A stretch of 49,743 nucleotides of DNA from Streptomyces jeddahensis (GCF_001642995.1 NZ_LOHS01000091.1:1-49743), one strand, 5' to 3'. Counted from the stretch's first letter, positions 7,774 to 16,128 are shown. The notes: generated by a model from the sequence alone, not told the origin. Numbers and translations: made by a program.

Positions 7774-9060
7774 ATGGCTGGAGCACGTTGGACCCGGATC
7801 CCGGCGTACGTCTGGATCCTGACGGCCTGGGGGCTCAGCCGGACGCTCCTGCTGCTCTACGTCTTCAAGGTGTTCGTCTTCCCCGGCCCCGATGTGACGA
7901 GCGACATCTCGGTCATCTACCAGGGCTGGTACGAGGTGCTGCGCACCGGCACCTTCCCGCTCGACGACGTCACCTGGCAGTACCCGCCGGCCGCCGCGCT
8001 CGCCGTCCTCTCCCCCGCCCTGCTGCCCTCCCTCGACTACGCGTCGGCCTTCTTCGTGCTGGCTTTCCTGGCCGACGCGCTGGTGCTGGCCCTGCTGCTC
8101 TACGCCGGCGGGCGGCCGGGCAAGACGCTGCGCGGCGCCTGGGTGTGGGTCGCGGGTGTGGCCCTGCTCGGGCCCACCGCGTACGCCCGCTACGACCTGA
8201 TGGTGACGGCCGTCGCGGTCGCGGCCCTGCTGGCGGGCGCGCGGCGGCCCCGCATGATGGGCGCGCTCGCGGGGTTCGGTGCGCTGCTGAAGGTGTGGCC
8301 GGTGCTGGTCCTGGTCGGTGCGGTGCGCGAGGCCCCGGCCGGCGGCGTGGGGCGCTTCAGGTGGCCTCGCGCCTGGACGTCGGCGGCCGTCACCGGCGGC
8401 CTGATCGCGCTCGTGTTCATCGCCGCCATGCCCGGCGCGCTGGCGTTTCTGACCTTCCAGCGGGACCGCGGCACCGAGGTCGAGTCGCTCGGCGCGCTGG
8501 TCTTCCACACGGCGCGGCATTTCGGCTGGTCGGGGCAGGTGCTGCTCAACTACGGGTCGGTGGAGTTCCTGGGCCCGTACGTGCCGCTGGTGAGCATGCT
8601 CGCGCAGGTGCTGTCGGTGCTGGCCCTCGGCTGGCTGGTGCTGTGGCGGCTGCGCGCCCGCGTCTGGTCGCCGGCCACGCCCGCGGACGCGGCCTTCGTG
8701 GCCGTCCTGCTGTTCACGGTCACCAGCCGGGTCATCAGCCCGCAGTACATGGTGTGGCTGGTGGGTCTCGCCGCCGTGTGCCTGGTCTTCCGCGGCAGCC
8801 GCATGACGGTGCCGGCCTGGCTGGTGCTGGCCGCGACGCTGGTCACGCTGCTGGAGTTCCCCGTGTGGTTCTCGCACGTGGTGGCCAGCGATGCGCTGGG
8901 CGTCACGCTGCTCTACGTACGCAACGGGCTGCTGGTGGCGGCGACCGCCACCGCCGCCGTGCGCTTGTGGCGGCACACGGTGTCGCGGGCGCCGTCCCCG
9001 GAGGCGCGCCCGCTGCCCGCTCAGGCGGCCCGGGACCAGGAGGTCCTCCGGCCGTCCTGA
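7774..9060 (+). CDS. GT87-like integral membrane glycosyltransferase
   Basis: About 428 residues from the ATG at 7774. The protein is mostly hydrophobic, with roughly ten membrane spans. An acidic motif region after the first span (GPDVTSDISVIYQGWYEVL) and a WQYPPAAALAVL segment are typical of GT87/DUF2029 polyprenyl-phosphomannose-dependent mannosyltransferases. The likely role is extending mannosylated lipids outside the membrane; acceptor unknown. The chosen start has GAGG five bases before it; an ATG at 7735 would add 13 residues. It is paired divergently with pimB, which supports an envelope-glycolipid role. Confidence 0.78.
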   Translation: MAGARWTRIPAYVWILTAWGLSRTLLLLYVFKVFVFPGPDVTSDISVIYQGWYEVLRTGTFPLDDVTWQYPPAAALAVLSPALLPSLDYASAFFVLAFLADALVLALLLYAGGRPGKTLRGAWVWVAGVALLGPTAYARYDLMVTAVAVAALLAGARRPRMMGALAGFGALLKVWPVLVLVGAVREAPAGGVGRFRWPRAWTSAAVTGGLIALVFIAAMPGALAFLTFQRDRGTEVESLGALVFHTARHFGWSGQVLLNYGSVEFLGPYVPLVSMLAQVLSVLALGWLVLWRLRARVWSPATPADAAFVAVLLFTVTSRVISPQYMVWLVGLAAVCLVFRGSRMTVPAWLVLAATLVTLLEFPVWFSHVVASDALGVTLLYVRNGLLVAATATAAVRLWRHTVSRAPSPEARPLPAQAARDQEVLRPS

Positions 9061-9090
9061 ACCGCGTGTCCGCTGACGTGACGCGTTGGC

Positions 9091-9150
9091 GCACCCGCCG
9101 TCGTGGTGTTGTGCCCACCCGTTCCGACCTGCGGAACGATTGCCCACAAC
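9091..9150. repeat. Dispersed hairpin repeat copy R3
   Basis: The left arm after GCACCCGCCGTCGTGG is GTTGTGCCCACCCGTTCC. The right arm is GCGGAACGATTGCCCACAAC. It lies between the convergent GT87-type and lipoprotein genes and is followed by the second module at 9175-9238. Confidence 0.85.
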
Positions 9151-9174
9151 AGTAGGCCCGCAGCCGCCCACCGG

Positions 9175-9238
9175 GACGTACGGCTAGGCGCCAGACCGAG
9201 GACGTACATCCCGGCGCGGCCCCGACCCACCCACCGGC
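9175..9238. repeat. Second repeat module, copy A
   Basis: About 60 bp beginning GACGTACGGCT and running through GGCGCCAGACCGAGGACG to the CCCACCGG end. It is nearly identical to 23236-23298; its first bases also match the right edge of the window (from 49731). It lies between R3 and the lipoprotein stop codon. Confidence 0.8.
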
Positions 9239-9307
9239 CGTGGGCGAACCACCCACCGGCCGGCAGACGCACGCGGCCAGGCGGCCCACCGGGCAGACCG
9301 CGCACCG

Positions 9308-10540
9308 TCACGCACCCACCTCGGCCCGCAGGTAGTCACGCCACCGCGCGGTGAAACCCGCCGGCGTGATCTCGAGCACGTCCCGCAGGGCGTCCTCGAC
9401 CGCGCCCCGCCGCTCCTTGTGCGCACCCACGGCACGGTAGAACGCGTTCAGCTTCTCCTCGCCCCAGTCGCGGGCGATCATCCGGCAGGCGAGCCACCCG
9501 CCCTCGTACGCCTCCGCGAGGCGCTGCGCGTCGCCTCCGAAGCGGAAGTCCTCGTCGTCGGGCAGCGCGCCCGGCAGCCGCCCGGCCCGCACCGCACGTG
9601 CCAGTTCGGGCGCGGCCTGCTCGGCGGTGCGTCCCGTGCCGCGGTAGCCGACCCAGTCGGCGTAGCCCTCGGAGAGCCACAGCGGGGTCGCGGCCGAGGT
9701 GTGCGCACGGGTGGCCACATGGGTCGTCTCGTGGGTGAGGACGACCTGGCGGCCGAACGCGCTGAGCACGCCGAACGCCTCGGGGTTGATCACGATACGG
9801 TCGGCCGGCGCCTTGCCGGCGCCACCCACCTCGCCCGTGGTGACGGCCGCTATGCCGCGGTACCCGGACGCCGGCGCCCCGAGCAGCTCCCCCATGCCGT
9901 CCAGCGACCTCGGCACCAGGACGACGACGCGCCCCGCCCATGCGCCGCCCCAGGCGTCCTGCACGGCGGGCACCGCACGGTCGGCGAGGCCCGCGTACCG
10001 CCTCAGCACCTTCTCGTCCTGCGCCACGCCGAGGACGAGGCTGTGTGCGCCCCGTACGACCCGGACGGGACCCTGCTCCCACAGCTGCTCGGCGGTGTCC
10101 TTCGCGGGCCGGTCGGAGGTGACGTACCAGCGGCCGTCGCGGTGCTCGAGGCGGAGGGTGCGGGCCGCGTCCACCGCTCCGCGGTCGTAGCCGTCGAGTC
10201 GGTAGCGCAGGTCGACGGCCGCCGTGGCACGGGAGCCGGAGCGGTCGAAGCGGGTCAGCCGGTACTCCCAGGAGGACAGCGGTACGTCCTCGAGGTTCTC
10301 GAACTCGGCGCGCCCGACGCCGTCTTGGCCTGTGGCCAGATACGCCGTCTCGTCCCGGTCCAGCACCGCGTCCGCGCGCCGGTCGAGGAGACGCTGCACC
10401 TCGGCGGCGGCCGTGTCGCGCGCCACGGGCCCGCCGCATCCGGCGAGCCCGCAGACGAGGGCGAACAGCGCGCACCACAGCACCACCATCCGGGAACCAC
10501 GCCGTCGACCAGCCACCTTTCCGATCGTACGGGGCGGCAT
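9308..10540 (-). CDS. Lipoprotein with gluzincin-type HEXXH metalloprotease-like domain
   Basis: 410 residues. The N-terminus is basic (GRRRGSR), then a hydrophobic stretch ends in the lipobox LAGC with Cys35, so the protein should be exported and lipid-anchored. The C-terminal half has His270-Glu-Thr-Thr-His274 followed by WLSEGYADW, the layout of a zinc metallopeptidase of the peptidase-MA type. The N-terminal half resembles a nuclear-transport-factor-like fold (inference). Start at 10540; an ATG at 10489 would shorten the basic region. Same strand as the two NlpC/P60 genes, 37 bp after the first, which suggests a cell-envelope unit. Confidence 0.75.
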   Translation of the reverse strand: MPPRTIGKVAGRRRGSRMVVLWCALFALVCGLAGCGGPVARDTAAAEVQRLLDRRADAVLDRDETAYLATGQDGVGRAEFENLEDVPLSSWEYRLTRFDRSGSRATAAVDLRYRLDGYDRGAVDAARTLRLEHRDGRWYVTSDRPAKDTAEQLWEQGPVRVVRGAHSLVLGVAQDEKVLRRYAGLADRAVPAVQDAWGGAWAGRVVVLVPRSLDGMGELLGAPASGYRGIAAVTTGEVGGAGKAPADRIVINPEAFGVLSAFGRQVVLTHETTHVATRAHTSAATPLWLSEGYADWVGYRGTGRTAEQAAPELARAVRAGRLPGALPDDEDFRFGGDAQRLAEAYEGGWLACRMIARDWGEEKLNAFYRAVGAHKERRGAVEDALRDVLEITPAGFTARWRDYLRAEVGA

Positions 10541-10577
10541 GGGGTGGATCGGACCCCCGTGACGCCGGAAGCCAGGC

Positions 10578-11618
10578 TCAGACCCGGGTCACCGAGGAGA
10601 CCGGCATCATCCCCACGGGGTCGTAGCGCACAGGTGCGCCGGGGTAAGGCGCGTGAATCACCTGACCGTTGCCCACGTACATCCCGATGTGGCTCGCGTC
10701 CGAGCGATAGGTCACGAGGTCGCCTGGCCGGGCGTCGGCGAGGGACACCTGCCGGCCCGCGTACCGCTGCTCCTGCGAGGTGCGCGGCAGCGCGACGCCC
10801 GCCTGCGCGTACGACCACTGCATGAGGCCCGAGCAGTCGAAGCCCGACGGCCCGTTGGCGCCCCACACATAGGGCAGTCCGATGGCCGAGCGGGCGGCGG
10901 CGACGGCGGCCGCGGCCCGCGCCGACGGCGGCAGGGCGGAGCCGATCAGATCCGCGAGCGGGGTGCGATCGCTGCGCGAGACCCTGTCGTAGGCCTCACG
11001 CTCCGCGGCCGGCAGCGCGTTGAGCAGCCGCCTGGCCTCGGCGAGCTTGTGCTCGACGGTGCGCTTGTGGCGGGCCACGTCCTTGCGGCTCTTCTGCAGC
11101 TCCGCGAGCCGGGCTGCGGCTTCCGTGCGCTCCTGGGCGAGGGCGCGCTGGGCCTCCTGGAGGTCCTCGAGCCGGCCGGTCTGCCGGGCGCTCACGCGGT
11201 CAAGGGTCGCCGCCTTGTCGAGATAGCCGTCCGGGTCGGAGGAGAGGAGGAGCTGGACGGAGGGATCGATGCCGCCCGAGCGGTACTGCGCCCCGGCGAG
11301 CGCCCCGAGCGCCCCCCGCATGGTGTTGATGCGCTCCTGTCCGCGGGCGATCCGGTCCTGGGCGTTCTTCACCTCGGTGCGCAGCATGTCCATGCGCTCG
11401 TCCGCGGTGTTGTACGCCTCGGTGGCCTTCTCCGCCTGCTCGTACAGCCGGTCCACCTCGGCGCCGACGTCCGCCGGGTTCTCCCGGGGTGCGGCGCCAG
11501 CCGGTGCGGCGGTGAGCGCCGCCGCCGCGGTGGCGGCTGCGGTGGACAGGACGGTGACGGTGGCTCCGCGCCCGCTCCGGCCGAGGCCGGAGTGTGCGCG
11601 GCGGCGATGGGACCCCAC
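10578..11618 (-). CDS. NlpC/P60 peptidoglycan endopeptidase, paralogue 1
   Basis: 346 residues. Signal peptide of about 43 residues ending at AGAAP, an alpha-helical coiled coil at about 48-200 with the conserved QYRSGGIDPSVQLLLSSD stretch, then the C40 peptidase domain from about 235. Catalytic Cys262 sits in GFDCSGL, His310 in DASHIGMYVG, and the third polar residue is His322. It cuts stem peptides outside the cell; the coiled coil probably controls access to the active site, as in RipA-type proteins. GTG start at 11618, with GGGAG a dozen bases before it. Its own promoter is at 11676-11704. Confidence 0.92.
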   Translation of the reverse strand: MGSHRRRAHSGLGRSGRGATVTVLSTAAATAAAALTAAPAGAAPRENPADVGAEVDRLYEQAEKATEAYNTADERMDMLRTEVKNAQDRIARGQERINTMRGALGALAGAQYRSGGIDPSVQLLLSSDPDGYLDKAATLDRVSARQTGRLEDLQEAQRALAQERTEAAARLAELQKSRKDVARHKRTVEHKLAEARRLLNALPAAEREAYDRVSRSDRTPLADLIGSALPPSARAAAAVAAARSAIGLPYVWGANGPSGFDCSGLMQWSYAQAGVALPRTSQEQRYAGRQVSLADARPGDLVTYRSDASHIGMYVGNGQVIHAPYPGAPVRYDPVGMMPVSSVTRV

Positions 11619-11675
11619 GGGTGACCGCTCTCCCTTCCGCTGACGAACCCCCGGTTCCGGGGGAAACGACGGCAG

Positions 11676-11704
11676 ACAGTAGCCCGGCGATTACACGGAG
11701 ACAA
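11676..11704 (-). promoter_or_regulatory. Promoter of the first NlpC/P60 gene
   Basis: On the minus strand TTGTCT (11699-11704), 17-base spacer, TACTGT (11676-11681), a good fit to the housekeeping (HrdB-type) pattern. The transcript would have a leader of about 50 bases containing the hairpin CCCCCGGAACCGGGGG. Confidence 0.6.
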
Positions 11705-11792
11705 AAGGCCGGCGGCTGTTCGAACAGCGCGACGCCCCGCCGGACACGCAGGTCACCGACGGGGCGTGGGATGAGCGGACGGTGCCGGAATT

Positions 11793-11858
11793 CCCCCGAT
11801 CGGGGGTCTCGGCCACGGACGGCTCAGATGCGGACGACTCGGCTACGGACGGCTCAGA
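11793..11858. repeat. Palindrome and 30-bp direct repeat after the second NlpC/P60 gene
   Basis: CCCCCGATCGGGGG (11793-11806) could be a weak terminator. It is followed by two copies of a 30-bp unit carrying ACGGACGGCTCAGA (11811-11840, and 11841 onward), the second of which runs into the stop codon of the NlpC/P60 gene. Confidence 0.5.
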
Positions 11859-12885
11859 CCCGCACGCCGAACTGGAACGGCATGTTGTTGATCGACTCGT
11901 AGCGGACGACCGCGCCGGGCTTGGGGGCGTGCAGGATCTGGCCGTTGCCCGCGTAGAAGCCGACGTGGTGCAGGTCGCTGTAGAAGAAGACCAGGTCGCC
12001 GACCCTGAGGTCGCTCTGCGAGTAGATCCGGGTGCCGATGTTGGCCTGCGCCTGCGAGGTGCGGGGTATGGAGACGCCGGCCTGGGCGTACGCCCAGGAG
12101 GTGAGGCCGGAGCAGTCGAAGGAGCTGGGACCGCTGGCGCCGTAGACGTAGGGCGAGCCGAGCTTGCTCTGGGCGGCGGAGTAGGCCGAGGCGGCACGGC
12201 CGGAGGCCGCCTGGCCGCCCCCGAGGGCGCTGCGGGCGCTGGCGCGGTTGGCGCGCTCTTCCTCGGCGGCCAGGGCCGCCTTCTCCGCGGCGGTCAGAGA
12301 GTTGAGTACCTTCTGCGCCTCGGCGAGCTTGCTCTGGATCTGCTCCTTGTTCTCGCGGAGCTCCTTGCGGGTCGTCGCGAGGTCGGCGAGCTTGTCGGCG
12401 GCTTCCTGTCGCTGCTGGGCGAGCGAGCGCTGCTTCTCCTGGATCTTGCGGAGCGCCTCGACCTGCTGGCTGCTCAACTGGTCGAGCGTGGACGCCTTGT
12501 CGAGGTAGTCGTCCGGGTCGGAGGAGAGGAAGAGCTGGACGGACGGGTCGATGCCGCCCGAGCGGTACTGGGCGCTGGCGAGCGTACCGAGGCCGTCCCG
12601 CAGCTCGTTGAGCTCGTCCTGGCCGCGTGCGACCTTGTCCTGCAGATTGTCGATCTGCTTCTCGAGCTTCTGCTGCTTCTCCTTGGCGCCGTTGTACTCC
12701 TCGGTCGCGTGCTCGGCCTCTTCGTAGAGCTTGTCGACCTTGGCCTTGACCTCGTCCTTGCTGGGCTTGGCGCTCGGCGCGGCGTTGGCCGCCTGCGAGG
12801 TGAGTGCCACGGCTGCGGCGGCGGTTGCGGTGAGCACAGTCACACGGGTGCGGCTCGGCTGCTTGGGTCGACGGTGGGACGCCAC
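11854..12885 (-). CDS. NlpC/P60 peptidoglycan endopeptidase, paralogue 2
   Basis: 343 residues with the same plan as its neighbour: signal peptide ending near ANAAP (about residue 37), a long Lys/Glu/Gln-rich coiled coil (about 40-205), an Ala/Ser/Gly linker, then the C40 domain with Cys258 in SFDCSGL, His307 in LHHVGFY and His319. The two are clear tandem paralogues (shared QYRSGGIDPSVQL and SSDPDxYLDKA stretches). It is more charged in the coiled coil than the neighbour. GTG start at 12885 with GAGGAGC about ten bases upstream. It has its own promoter and a leader of about 98 bases. Confidence 0.92.
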   Translation of the reverse strand: MASHRRPKQPSRTRVTVLTATAAAAVALTSQAANAAPSAKPSKDEVKAKVDKLYEEAEHATEEYNGAKEKQQKLEKQIDNLQDKVARGQDELNELRDGLGTLASAQYRSGGIDPSVQLFLSSDPDDYLDKASTLDQLSSQQVEALRKIQEKQRSLAQQRQEAADKLADLATTRKELRENKEQIQSKLAEAQKVLNSLTAAEKAALAAEEERANRASARSALGGGQAASGRAASAYSAAQSKLGSPYVYGASGPSSFDCSGLTSWAYAQAGVSIPRTSQAQANIGTRIYSQSDLRVGDLVFFYSDLHHVGFYAGNGQILHAPKPGAVVRYESINNMPFQFGVRV

Positions 12886-13199
12886 GGGGGCGAGCTCCTC
12901 TTCCTCCAGCCGCCTACCGAACGAGGTGGGCGGTGCCCCTCCGCCGTCGCTCCCGATAAGCGATCACCCGAGCGGAGGTTCGAGGCCAGACCCTAGTGAC
13001 CCGACTGTGATCAGTTCAAATCATCCTCATAAAAAACACCGTCACCCAGCGCATTCTTTGCCCTGAACTCACGTGCGGTGATGTCCGCTTGACGCTACGT
13101 TGCGTGAAGACTTCGCCAATTCGGGCATTACGCCCAGAGGTTACGCATGAGACATGCGCGGCCTATGTCTCCTATGGGAACAGGACTCGCTTACTCCGC
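12886..13199. other. Upstream region of the second NlpC/P60 gene
   Basis: 314 bp without a gene. It holds the promoter at 12990-13019 and a leader of about 98 bases to the GTG. The segment 13020-13190 is noticeably less GC-rich than its surroundings and looks like upstream regulatory DNA; TCACGTGCGGTGA (13068-13080) is a short inverted repeat in it. I could not fold the leader into a known cyclic di-AMP riboswitch by eye. Confidence 0.5.
12990..13019 (-). promoter_or_regulatory. Promoter of the second NlpC/P60 gene
   Basis: On the minus strand TTGAAC (13014-13019), 18-base spacer, TAGGGT (12990-12995), a good housekeeping-sigma promoter for Streptomyces. Confidence 0.7.
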
Positions 13200-14549
13200 T
13201 TAGCCGCGCGAAAAGCGCTTCAGGAGCACCGCGGAGGCGACCGGCCGAGCCCCCACCTTCGCGACGCCGTCGGCCACTTCGCGGTCGGTCGAGACGACCA
13301 CCACGGGCCGCCCCGGCGGCTCGGCGCGCACCAGCTGGCGGATCAGCTCGTCGGCCGTCACGCCGGGCTTGGAGAACAACACCCGGACCCCGCGCGGCGG
13401 CGCGAGCAGCACGGGCGCGGCGAGCTCGGCCCCGTCGAAGACGCAGGTGACCTCGGCACCGGTCTGCGCGGCGAGCAGCGAGAGCTGCCCGAGCAGCCGC
13501 AACCGCTGCTTCTCGAGCGGCATCTGCGGATAGCCGGTCTTGGTGACGTTGTAGCCGTCCACGACGAGGTGCACCTGGGGCAGCGCGAGCAGCTGGTCGA
13601 GGACGGCCGGGTCGCTGTCCGACAGCGCGCGGGCCGCGATGTCCTTCGGGGTCATCCGGCCCGGCTCCACCGCGTCCACGGTCTCGGCCGGCCGTACGGA
13701 GACGGGCGGCAGGGCCAGTTCGCGGCGCAGCCCCTGGGCGGCGTCCAGGACGGTGTCGAGCAGCAGCCGTACGCGCATGTCCTCGACGCTGCGGCCCTCG
13801 CGCGCCGCCCGGCGGCTCGCCTCCAGCGCCGCCTCGGTCTCCGAGAGCCGCGCCTTGAGCCGCCGCGCCTCGCTCTCCGCGGCGGACAACTGCGCCTGGC
13901 CCTCGGTCCGTACGGCGTCGGCCTCGGCCCGTGCCTTGCGCAGTGCGGCCTCGCCGCGCTTGACGTCGCTGAGGGCCGCGCGCAGCTTGCGCTGCAGCGC
14001 GTCGGCCTCCTTCTTGGCCGACTCCAGCTCCGTGCGCAGCCGTTCCGTGTCGATCCTGGTCTGGTCGCGGGCCGCAGTGAGCTCCTCGCGCAGCCGCTCC
14101 AGCTCGGCGCGGGTCTCCTCGTCGGCGCGCTCGGCGTGCGCCCGCTGGGCCTCCTCGCCCGCGGCGGTCACCAGCTTCACCCAGCCCGCGGGACGCAGCA
14201 CATAGGCCGCGGCCGCGACGTCCAGGGGGTCCGCGGCCGGGGGCGGTGCGCCCGAGTCGAGCGCACCGGCGAGTTCGGGCTGGGCCTCGCGCAGCCGCTC
14301 CGCGATGCGCTGGCGGAAGATCGGGTCCGTCTCCACGGCCGCCGCCATCGCGTTGGCCGCGAACTTGGCGCGCCGGCTGGGCGTGAAGCGTGCGTACTGT
14401 CTGAGCTGCGCGGGCAGTTCAGTGAAGGTCAGCCCGCCGAAGCCGTCCGACACGATCTGGACGACCCGGCGGCGCACGCCGTCGGGCAGCGGGCGGTCGA
14501 GCACCTCAGCGGTGCCGTCGGCCGGCTCCCCGCCTGTGGTCTCCACCAT
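13200..14549 (-). CDS. NYN-domain (PIN-like) putative RNase with coiled coil
   Basis: 449 residues, cytoplasmic. Residues 1-125 are a conserved actinobacterial region of unknown function. Residues 130-265 are a long charged coiled coil. The C-terminal about 150 residues form a YacP/NYN domain: LVVDGYNVTKTGYP carries the first catalytic-type Asp, VTCVFDGAE the second, and VVVVSTDREVADG the third. Such domains are metal-dependent ribonucleases; the target RNA is unknown. ATG at 14549. It follows the small zinc-ribbon gene after 36 bp on the same strand, so the two probably form an operon. Confidence 0.87.
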   Translation of the reverse strand: MVETTGGEPADGTAEVLDRPLPDGVRRRVVQIVSDGFGGLTFTELPAQLRQYARFTPSRRAKFAANAMAAAVETDPIFRQRIAERLREAQPELAGALDSGAPPPAADPLDVAAAAYVLRPAGWVKLVTAAGEEAQRAHAERADEETRAELERLREELTAARDQTRIDTERLRTELESAKKEADALQRKLRAALSDVKRGEAALRKARAEADAVRTEGQAQLSAAESEARRLKARLSETEAALEASRRAAREGRSVEDMRVRLLLDTVLDAAQGLRRELALPPVSVRPAETVDAVEPGRMTPKDIAARALSDSDPAVLDQLLALPQVHLVVDGYNVTKTGYPQMPLEKQRLRLLGQLSLLAAQTGAEVTCVFDGAELAAPVLLAPPRGVRVLFSKPGVTADELIRQLVRAEPPGRPVVVVSTDREVADGVAKVGARPVASAVLLKRFSRG

Positions 14550-14585
14550 CCGTCACCCCAAATGCTTGTGCGGGGCCCGCTCCAG

Positions 14586-14825
14586 TCAGGAGCCGGCTCC
14601 CGGCCTGTCGACGAGTTCCACCTGGTCCACCGCGTTGCACCAGCGGCAGCGCACCGACTCGATGGTCTCACTGACCACCTCGCGCTCCTCGACGGTCGGT
14701 TCCCCGGCCAGATCGAGATGCACGTACTCGACGACCTTCGACGAACGGGTCACGTCGAACCGCGTGAGATTGCCGCAGAGCGTGCAGCGCCAGCGGGTCT
14801 GGGCCGTCGGCAGGGGAACCGTCAT
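14586..14825 (-). CDS. Small zinc-ribbon protein
   Basis: 79 residues. Two cysteine pairs, CTLCGN near residue 14 and CRWC near residue 60, make a treble-clef or ribbon-like zinc site with beta strands between (FDVTRSSKVVEYVHLDLAG). The C-terminus is short and acidic. ATG at 14825 with AAGGAAAG upstream. Its position directly before the NYN nuclease gene suggests an RNA-related partner role, but this is inference; the family has no function known to me. Confidence 0.8.
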   Translation of the reverse strand: MTVPLPTAQTRWRCTLCGNLTRFDVTRSSKVVEYVHLDLAGEPTVEEREVVSETIESVRCRWCNAVDQVELVDRPGAGS

Positions 14826-15023
14826 CGTGCCGTCGCTTTCCTTCGAGCTTCAGTGTTCAAGGCTCGCCTCGGGAGCACGGGTGCGCCTGTATCCATGGTG
14901 CGTCCGTTTACCTGGTGCGGATGGCACGTAACCCTACGGCCTGCCGGGTACCCCGTGCTCGGGCCCCGGTCGCGGCGAGGCGGTCCGCACGGCTTGGTCC
15001 CGTTACGTCATGCTCTGACCGTG

Positions 15024-15815
15024 ATGGGAAAACGGCGTGGTGGCCTGCGCACGGCGATTCACCGGGCGCTGGGGGTACCTCCCATGCCCTCAAGGCAATG
15101 GGGGAGGGGCCGGACCGCCCCCGTGACCTACGGCGTGATGGTCCTGTGCTGCCTGATCTTCGTCACCGGACCGGCCGCCGCACTGAACCCCGTGTACGGC
15201 ACCGGACAGGAGCTGATCACCGCCCAGGTGGCGTACTTCGAGCGCTGGGGCGTGGTGCCCGCGGAGCTGTTCAGCGGGGCGCCGCGGGCAGCTATGACCC
15301 CCGCCACGGCGCTGTTCGTGCACGGCAGCTGGCTGCACCTGATGGGGAACATGCTCTTCCTGTACGTCTTCGGCGTGATGGCCGAGGAGCACATGGGCCA
15401 CATCGAGTTCGCGCTGTTCTATGTGGGCTGCGGCTATCTGGCGCTGCTCGGCTACGCCGCCGCGCACGCGGGCTCGCAGCAGACGCTGGTGGGCGCGTCA
15501 GGGGCGATCTCCGCGGTCCTCGGCGCGTTCCTGTTCCTGTTCCCCCGGGCCCGCGTCACCAGCCTGTTCCCGTTCCTGTTCTTCCTGCCGCTGCGCTTCC
15601 CGGCCTGGGTGGTCCTGCCCTTCTGGGTGGCGCTGCAGTGGATGGCGATGAGCCGCCCGAGCCAGGGCCCGGGCGTCGCGTACCTGGCCCACCTCGTGGG
15701 CTTCTCGCTGGGCTTCCTCTATGCGTGGGCGCGGTACGGGCGGCGGGAGAAGGCGTACGGCAGGGCTACAGTGAAACCCCAGCCCGCGGCCACTGAGGGA
15801 GACAGCAAACCGTGA
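15024..15815 (+). CDS. Rhomboid-family intramembrane serine protease
   Basis: 263 residues, about six membrane spans. Typical rhomboid features: HGSWLHLMGNM at residues 100-110, the catalytic GASG with Ser159, and AHLVGF with His223. It would cut membrane proteins within the bilayer; no substrate is apparent. The start is uncertain: ATG at 15024 (GTG at 15021) has no clear ribosome site. Residues about 16-28 are encoded by a dispersed repeat element, which has evidently landed in frame in the cytoplasmic N-terminus. It overlaps the next gene by four bases, so translation is probably coupled. Confidence 0.85.
   Translation: MGKRRGGLRTAIHRALGVPPMPSRQWGRGRTAPVTYGVMVLCCLIFVTGPAAALNPVYGTGQELITAQVAYFERWGVVPAELFSGAPRAAMTPATALFVHGSWLHLMGNMLFLYVFGVMAEEHMGHIEFALFYVGCGYLALLGYAAAHAGSQQTLVGASGAISAVLGAFLFLFPRARVTSLFPFLFFLPLRFPAWVVLPFWVALQWMAMSRPSQGPGVAYLAHLVGFSLGFLYAWARYGRREKAYGRATVKPQPAATEGDSKP
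15069..15106 (+). repeat. Small palindromic repeat inside the rhomboid gene
   Basis: CTGGGGGTACCTCCCATGCC, CTCAA, then GGCAATGGGGGAG. It is closely related to the loop insertions of R1 (2862-2897) and R5 (about 40999-41036). It codes in frame for a segment rich in Pro, Arg and Gly that a rhomboid does not need. Confidence 0.75.
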
Positions 15816-16093
15816 TCACCGCGATCGTGCTCATCAAGACCAGCGTGGACCGGATCCCGGAGATCGCCGAATCCATCGCCGCGCTGGACAACGTCAGCGA
15901 GGTCTTCTCGGTGACGGGCACCTACGACCTGATCGCCATGGTCCGGGTCAAGGACCACGACGACCTGGCGGACGTGATCCCCGGCCGGATCAGCAAGATC
16001 CCGGGCGTGGAGGCCACGGACACGCATGTCGCGTTCCGTACGTACTCGCAGCACGACCTGGAGGCGGCGTTCGCGATCGGCCTCGACTCGTAA
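15812..16093 (+). CDS. Stand-alone RAM (Lrp/AsnC ligand-binding) domain protein
   Basis: 93 residues, exactly one RAM domain (an alpha/beta ferredoxin-like fold that usually binds amino acids and oligomerises). There is no DNA-binding helix-turn-helix. Seen: IVLIKTSVDRIPEIAESI, the VSEVFSVTGTYDLIAMV core with the ligand-loop Gly-Thr-Tyr-Asp, and TDTHVAFRTYS. GTG start overlapping the rhomboid stop (GTGA), with GAGGGAG upstream. It could act as a small-molecule sensor subunit or as a partner of full-length Lrp proteins. Confidence 0.88.
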   Translation: MITAIVLIKTSVDRIPEIAESIAALDNVSEVFSVTGTYDLIAMVRVKDHDDLADVIPGRISKIPGVEATDTHVAFRTYSQHDLEAAFAIGLDS

Positions 16094-16128
16094 CCCCGTA
16101 CCGCAGTGCGGGACGCCGGGACGACGCG

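Noticed and set aside
11854..12885. Possibility that the two NlpC/P60 genes are one assembly duplication
   Set aside because: The proteins differ along their whole length, have different promoters and different flanks, so they are true paralogues.
12886..12983. Possible cyclic di-AMP (ydaO-type) riboswitch before the NlpC/P60 gene
   Set aside because: Such riboswitches do precede cell-wall hydrolase genes in actinobacteria, but the leader is only about 98 bases and I could not match the conserved cores by eye. A covariance-model search would decide.
13089..15020. Upstream extension of the rhomboid frame over 600 codons
   Set aside because: The extension is antisense to the NYN and zinc-ribbon genes; the rhomboid gene begins at about 15024.
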